Shown piece by piece: positions 5,466-9,764 of a stretch of 9,764 bases of DNA. A model generated the notes under the pieces. That model searched no databases and was not told the origin of the DNA. It saw nothing but the letters and a program-made list of their open reading frames with translations. A program made the translations under genes and the position numbers. Origin of the DNA: an uncultured Clostridia bacterium (GTDB lineage Bacteria; Bacillota; Clostridia; Christensenellales; UBA1242); NCBI GenBank assembly GCA_946635125.1, contig CAMPBB010000012.1:1-9764 (forward strand), in the 5' to 3' direction. Numbering within the stretch: the first letter of the stretch is position 1; the number at the start of each line of letters is the position of its first letter.

Positions 5466-8400
5466 TTATTGAATTTTCCAAACAGCATAAAGCGTTGTGT
5501 GGGTTTTTAGTGTGTGAGTTGTTGCTGTGTAACTTGACGAACTTGCGTCAAATGAGTAATAGAACCCACTAATTGAAATTTTTATGTTTGAAATGTTTTT
5601 AACGCTTGATGCGTCCCAACCAACAATGTTAACATTAAATGTTTTATCAGACCAACCTTTTTTAACATAATAGGTTGTTGACCCTGTTTTGTTTGTGAAG
5701 TTTGACTGATATTCATTGTTTGAGTTTAAGTTAAATCTTGTTGTTTGAATTGTTGGAAGAGACCCAACACTTTCGTCATTTAAACTTGTTCCAGTTACGG
5801 CTGTGCCTTTTGAAAAACTAGGTTTTGCAAATGTTGTTACAAAACTAACATTTATCCAATTAACTTCTTGCCAAATTGCATTAACAGTTAGGTCATGTTT
5901 TGGCATTACAGACGGTGTTTGGTCATAGCCCATAAAGTTTGTGTCGGTGTTATAGGTTGACCTTGTTGTTGTTTTGTTATTTAGGTTTACAAAATATGAA
6001 CTAATGTTTTCATCTGCGTAAAGTTTTAGTGAAACATTTTGTTTGTCGCTTGAATTATAGTTAACTGTGAAGTTATATGTTTTTCTAACATATAAGGTTT
6101 GAGTTTTTGTTACTTCAACATAATATTTGTTGTTTTCACATATTGGAATAATTTTTGTTCCAGTAAAGTTTTCGTTTTCATAAAGCTCGGTGTCTTTGTC
6201 TGCACCAATTAGTTCAACTTTTGTTCCAACAAGTTCAAAGGCGTTAATAATCAATTCACCATTATCATAAATTTTGAGTGAGCAAACAATTTCAGTGTTC
6301 CATTTTGCAAACAAAACAACATTTGTTTGTGGCATAATTGTTTCATTAAATTCTGTTGTTAAGCCAGAGTCCACAAACCAGCCAACAAAGGTGTGCTTAA
6401 TGTTTTCGTCACCTTGCGTGAAAGCAATAGGTGAGTAAGTTGGAAGAATAATTGTTTCTCCTTCAAGAACAGAAACTGTTTCTTCTGTTATTGTGCTTTG
6501 GTTTGTGTTGAAACTTATTGTGTGATAATATTTTGTGTTTGTGTTAAACACAGCATAAAGTGTTTGGCTAACACTTGGCATTGCATCCAAGTTCACAATT
6601 TCGTTTTGAGCGTTTTTCCAGCCAGCAAATGTGTGTGTGATTTGAGATATGCCGTCATCAACAACAACTGTGTTAATGCTTGGAAGTGAAATGCTTTCAC
6701 CAATTAGTTTTGTTATGCTTTGTGGTGTTTCACCAATTTGAGTTACAAAACTAATTGTGCTATAAAACTCTTCATTTGTGTCAAAGTGAGCATAAAGAGT
6801 TAGATTTTCACTAGGCATTTGGGTAATGTTTATTTTGTTTCCGTTTTCATCAAACCAACCCTTAAAGGTGTGCGTTTTTCTTGAAATGTTGTTGTCTTCA
6901 ATTATTGTGCCCAAATCTGGTAGAACAACACTGTCGCCAATAAGTTTTTTGATTGTTTGGTTGCCACTTAATGCTGAGATGAGGTTAATGTTTTTATATT
7001 CATTTGTGTTTTCAATCCATTTTGCATACAAAACAATTCCCCCACGAGGCATTGTGCTAGAATATGCTTCTCCGCTTAGTGAAGAGTTATCAAACCAACC
7101 AGCAAATGTGTAAGTTGTTCTTGTGATGCCGTTATCAACTGTGTTTTTGGTTGGAACGCGTGAGTTTAAGTTTAAGTTAGTTCCTGCTTTTGCTGTGATA
7201 TTAGACATTGCGTTTCCACCATTTGTGTTAAACACTGCTGTGTAGGTCGTGCTTGGAGTTGTGTTAGACCAAGAACTTCCGTTGTAAGTCATTTCAGCAT
7301 TTTCAGCATAAGAATAAGAATTTGCATAAGAGTTAGCGTTTGTTACATCAACAGGGGAGCCAATTTGAGTGAGAGTCATGTCTGTTGTTGATATGTCCAT
7401 TGAAACAACAGAGGCAAATGCCATGTTTAAAACAAAGTCTAATTTATATAAATAATCTTTGTTTTCAGTGCTTGCGTTGTTTATGGTGTAAATTCCAATT
7501 GTCATGTCTTTTAAGTCTGTGTTTGCAGTCACTTCTTCCATGTTGATTGTGATGCTGTGTTTCTTTTGTGATTGGTTGTAATTATAAGATTTTAACACAT
7601 TTGAAATGTCCATTGGGGTAGACCTGTTTTTGGTCTTTTCAATAGATTTGTTAATTTCTTCCATAATTGAATCTGTAAATCCAAGTCCATAGTCCATGAG
7701 ATAGTAACCAATGTCACTTAAAAATACTGATGGACGAAGTTTAACGCAATCTTTGCTTGTAATTGAGTGGCCACTTGTTTTGTAGTCTTCACGATAAATG
7801 TAAATGTAGCCATCTTTAAAGTATACGGTTAAATCTCTTGAATATTTTGTGTCTGAGCCAGCAAGCACTGAAACAAATTCCAAAACGCTTGCAACATCTT
7901 TGTCGTCAGTAACTTTTGCCAAAACTGGGATTTTTGAAATCTTAACCATTGCAGTTATGTTTCCATCTTCATTTTTAATTCTTGCGTCAAAGTTTACTGT
8001 TTTTGTTACATTTATAATACTAATTGCATTGATGTGAACATCTGCTGTTGCTGTGATGTGATAGTCGGTTAATTTTGTTGTGTTCAAAAGTGCTTTTAAC
8101 AAACTTGAACTGTTTGAAATGTCAATATAAGAAGTTTGTGCAAATTTTAAGCCTGTGACTTGTGTGAACTTATTAAAGTTTACTGTCATGTCAAAATATT
8201 CTGTGTCACTAACACCAGTGAAGATGTTTTTAAATGTTATGCTTTGAATTTCTTCTTGATTGTGGTTAATTAAAACTGTGATAAATTTGTCACTTGCAAC
8301 ATTGGAGTTTATTTCACTTCCTTTAACAACAACACCAAAACTGTTTTCAGTTATAACAAATCTTTCAATATATTTTAATAAATCAAATGGGTTTGCCATG

Positions 8401-9764
8401 TCAAATTCTGGTAAAACTGAATCAAGGTTTGTTGTGTCAAAGTGCATATCATCGTCAATGCTTCCCAAAATTCCAACGCTTTCTGGGTCTATACCCAAAA
8501 CACTTAAAGCAATTGTTAACAAGTCTTTTAGGCTGCTTCTGCTTGCTGAAAGTTTTAGGTTGTTGTATGAAACATACAAATAGTCATTTAAGAAACTCAA
8601 ATAAACTTCATATTTTTCACTTGAATTTGGATTGCTTAAAATTCCAACTCCGCCAAGGCTTAAGTTGTTTTTAATGTCTGCTGTTAAGTTGATGTTTCCA
8701 TTAAATGCCTTTTTGCCACCCCTAAACACATCAACAATTGCATTAACATTAAATTGTTTGTTTTCAATTGTTTTTAATGCGCTTTCAACAAAGTTTGTTA
8801 AAACAGTGTATGAAACAAAGTTGCTGTTATTAAATCCAGAAAAGTCTAGTTCACTTGTTTTTTGAGAGCTGAGTTCAAAACTAATTCCATTAAAGTTTAA
8901 CATAATTGTTTTAATAACATCACCAAACTCAAGGTCTAAACAAATGTCTTTATATTGAATTGAAAGCATGTTGTTTGCAAGAGTAAAGTTTTGAATGTCA
9001 TTAAAGATTATGTCCAAAATATTTCCATCAAATGTTTGTTTTGAATTTACAATTGATTCTAAATCAAAGTTTGATGGAAGAGTTAAGCCAAAGTTGTTGT
9101 TAACCCAAGTTAAAAGGTCATCAAGTTCACTCATTTGCAATGAAACTTTTGCTCCAGCCATGTCAAAGTAAATTGTGTTATCAACAATGGTTAGTCTAAT
9201 CAAAATTCCATTTAATGTTGTTTCAACAAATCCGTTAAGACCATTTTCACCATTTTGAACTTGATAGTTTATGTCAATTGTTGTTTGATTTCCAAATAGG
9301 TCAAATGTCACTTGTCCGCTTCCAGCAAGTGCTTGGTCGTCCAAAATAACTGAAAGAGCGTCATAAAGTTTTAAAACATCTTTTAGGTCAATATAGCTTG
9401 TTAAAATAGAAATTTCATCAAAGTTTAACACATTAAGTTCAATGTTTGTTAAGTTAATGTTTTGGTTATCAATAACAAAGCCACTTGTGCTTGCTTTTAG
9501 TGATTGAATGCTATCATCAAATGTTAGAGCAATGTTATAGTCTTCATATTCTCCACTCAAAACAAGGTTGTTTTCACTTTCCAAAAGTTTTAAGTTAAAG
9601 TTAAGATTTGTGTTTAAAAGCTCCAAAATTTCTTTTAATGACCTTGTTTTGTTAAGTTCTTCTGTTAACTTTGGTTTGTTTTGGTTTAAAAGTTCCAAAA
9701 TTTCATATGCTGGGTTGTTTAAATATGGTTTAATGCTGTCAATAATGTTTAAGATGCTTTCTTT
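5466..9764 (-). CDS. Giant surface protein, C-terminal 1432 residues: tandem beta-rich modules plus Flg_new (InlB B-type) repeats; 5' end outside window
   Basis: The frame is open to the right edge, so the true start and any signal peptide lie outside. A TTG at 9698 is only an internal leucine: it has no ribosome site, and 22 more codons continue upstream. I number residues from that TTG. About residues 44-782 are tandem, unrecognised modules of beta strands and amphipathic helices. A Ser/Tyr/Asn-rich linker (784-818) follows. Residues 819-1134 hold four Listeria-Bacteroides repeats, each with a TFxGW core and an MP...LYAxW/F end. Residues 1138-1408 hold degenerate copies ending in LYAVWKIQ. 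There is no LPxTG motif or C-terminal membrane helix, so anchoring, if any, must be N-terminal or non-covalent. Flg_new repeats occur in internalins and other secreted adhesins; adhesion is an inference. No promoter is visible in the window. Confidence 0.9.
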   Translation of the reverse strand, partial: KESILNIIDSIKPYLNNPAYEILELLNQNKPKLTEELNKTRSLKEILELLNTNLNFNLKLLESENNLVLSGEYEDYNIALTFDDSIQSLKASTSGFVIDNQNINLTNIELNVLNFDEISILTSYIDLKDVLKLYDALSVILDDQALAGSGQVTFDLFGNQTTIDINYQVQNGENGLNGFVETTLNGILIRLTIVDNTIYFDMAGAKVSLQMSELDDLLTWVNNNFGLTLPSNFDLESIVNSKQTFDGNILDIIFNDIQNFTLANNMLSIQYKDICLDLEFGDVIKTIMLNFNGISFELSSQKTSELDFSGFNNSNFVSYTVLTNFVESALKTIENKQFNVNAIVDVFRGGKKAFNGNINLTADIKNNLSLGGVGILSNPNSSEKYEVYLSFLNDYLYVSYNNLKLSASRSSLKDLLTIALSVLGIDPESVGILGSIDDDMHFDTTNLDSVLPEFDMANPFDLLKYIERFVITENSFGVVVKGSEINSNVASDKFITVLINHNQEEIQSITFKNIFTGVSDTEYFDMTVNFNKFTQVTGLKFAQTSYIDISNSSSLLKALLNTTKLTDYHITATADVHINAISIINVTKTVNFDARIKNEDGNITAMVKISKIPVLAKVTDDKDVASVLEFVSVLAGSDTKYSRDLTVYFKDGYIYIYREDYKTSGHSITSKDCVKLRPSVFLSDIGYYLMDYGLGFTDSIMEEINKSIEKTKNRSTPMDISNVLKSYNYNQSQKKHSITINMEEVTANTDLKDMTIGIYTINNASTENKDYLYKLDFVLNMAFASVVSMDISTTDMTLTQIGSPVDVTNANSYANSYSYAENAEMTYNGSSWSNTTPSTTYTAVFNTNGGNAMSNITAKAGTNLNLNSRVPTKNTVDNGITRTTYTFAGWFDNSSLSGEAYSSTMPRGGIVLYAKWIENTNEYKNINLISALSGNQTIKKLIGDSVVLPDLGTIIEDNNISRKTHTFKGWFDENGNKINITQMPSENLTLYAHFDTNEEFYSTISFVTQIGETPQSITKLIGESISLPSINTVVVDDGISQITHTFAGWKNAQNEIVNLDAMPSVSQTLYAVFNTNTKYYHTISFNTNQSTITEETVSVLEGETIILPTYSPIAFTQGDENIKHTFVGWFVDSGLTTEFNETIMPQTNVVLFAKWNTEIVCSLKIYDNGELIINAFELVGTKVELIGADKDTELYENENFTGTKIIPICENNKYYVEVTKTQTLYVRKTYNFTVNYNSSDKQNVSLKLYADENISSYFVNLNNKTTTRSTYNTDTNFMGYDQTPSVMPKHDLTVNAIWQEVNWINVSFVTTFAKPSFSKGTAVTGTSLNDESVGSLPTIQTTRFNLNSNNEYQSNFTNKTGSTTYYVKKGWSDKTFNVNIVGWDASSVKNISNIKISISGFYYSFDASSSSYTATTHTLKTHTTLYAVWKIQ
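5469..6287 (-). repeat. Degenerate C-terminal Flg_new-like segments
   Basis: After the fourth canonical repeat, the protein (residues 1138-1408) keeps only remnants. One segment (1138-1206) has GTKVEL and TLYVRK but no GW core. The next (1207-1277) has NFMGY and VMPKHDLTVNAIW. The last (1281-1408) has KKGWS and TTLYAVW with a long insertion between them. This looks like decay or specialisation of the repeat array toward the C-terminus. Confidence 0.6.
6297..7244 (-). repeat. Four canonical Listeria-Bacteroides (Flg_new) repeats
   Basis: The repeats are about 7014-7244, 6780-6998, 6543-6770 and 6297-6530. The core tryptophans are at residues 868, 948, 1027 and 1107, a period of 80, 79 and 80 residues. 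Each has an opening strand, a GxxxxLP/VP segment, TFxGW, then an MP...LYA/LFA closing strand. Copies are diverged at DNA level but share short plus-strand patches around the TFAGW codons. Confidence 0.88.
7353..9569 (-). repeat. Tandem unrecognised protein modules of about 190-250 residues
   Basis: I see at least three units and a partial fourth, at about residues 44-229, 243-450, 453-706 and 713-782. Each has paired beta strands, a helix, a two-strand hairpin, then a tyrosine-rich strand followed by an amphipathic helix. Compare IYFDMAGAKVSL-SELDDLL (176-195), LYVSYNNLKLSA-SLKDLL (374-394) and IYIYREDYK-LSDIGYYL (632-667). Identity between units is low, so boundaries are approximate. The fold could be LolA/LppX-like, but I cannot establish that. 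Confidence 0.5.
9612..9704 (-). repeat. Short direct repeat inside the giant gene
   Basis: Two 21-base copies (9612-9632 and 9684-9704) differ at one base and lie 72 bases apart, in frame. Both encode EILELLN, 24 residues apart. It may be a small internal duplication in a leucine-rich helical stretch. Confidence 0.5.

Noticed and set aside
6297..7244. Flg_new repeats as a recent DNA-level tandem duplication or a CRISPR-like array
   Set aside because: The DNA copies are well diverged and coding throughout; the period is a protein-level domain repeat of a known family, with no short identical repeats and spacers.
6498..9000. Several open frames on the plus strand opposite the giant gene (for example 6826-7113, 8260-8583, 8387-8674)
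   Set aside because: They are antisense shadows of a long real frame, lack ribosome sites and show no protein-like domain pattern.
9696..9698. TTG as the start codon of the giant surface protein
   Set aside because: The frame stays open for 22 more codons to the window edge, with no ribosome site before the TTG, and the protein lacks a signal sequence here. The gene is truncated by the window, not started there.

Overview
The window comes from an AT-rich bacterium. It uses the standard bacterial code: tryptophan is always TGG, and no ORF needs TGA to be read through. SigA-type promoters, strong Shine-Dalgarno sites and Listeria-Bacteroides (Flg_new / InlB B-repeat) surface repeats point to a low-GC Firmicute. 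An uncultured Clostridia-like, host-associated lineage is my best guess from style, not from a marker gene. I see no phage, transposon, CRISPR array or defence island.

Layout, left to right. 95-751 (+) is a six-helix membrane protein resembling the Pr6Pr / FAR-17a-AIG1-like family. 796-1275 (-) is a Nudix hydrolase. 1493-1580 (-) is a tRNA-Ser(CGA) with its own promoter and terminator. 1688-2641 (+) is a two-gene unit: a 31-residue single-helix membrane peptide coupled to a 282-residue membrane-anchored protein of unknown function. 2669-3982 (-) is a fusion of a GT4-type N-terminal glycosyltransferase domain with a PlsC-type acyltransferase. 4163-5431 (+) is a processive-type family 2 glycosyltransferase, divergent from the fusion. 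5466-9764 (-) is the C-terminal 1432 residues of a giant surface protein whose N-terminus lies beyond the right edge. It carries tandem, unrecognised beta-rich modules followed by Flg_new repeats.

The architecture is strongly punctuated. Almost every gene is its own transcription unit with a -35/-10 promoter at 17-bp spacing and a short leader. Each of the three convergent junctions is closed by one bidirectional hairpin that overlaps or abuts the stop codons. The common theme is the cell envelope: a membrane protein, an anchored ectodomain protein, a glycan synthase, a candidate glycolipid or phospholipid enzyme, and a large secreted repeat protein. They do not form one operon, so a shared pathway is only an inference.

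The points most worth a second look are the small coupled membrane ORF that mirrors its neighbour's transmembrane segment, the half-glycosyltransferase/acyltransferase fusion, and the unrecognised tandem modules in the giant protein. I do not see a clear new multi-gene system.
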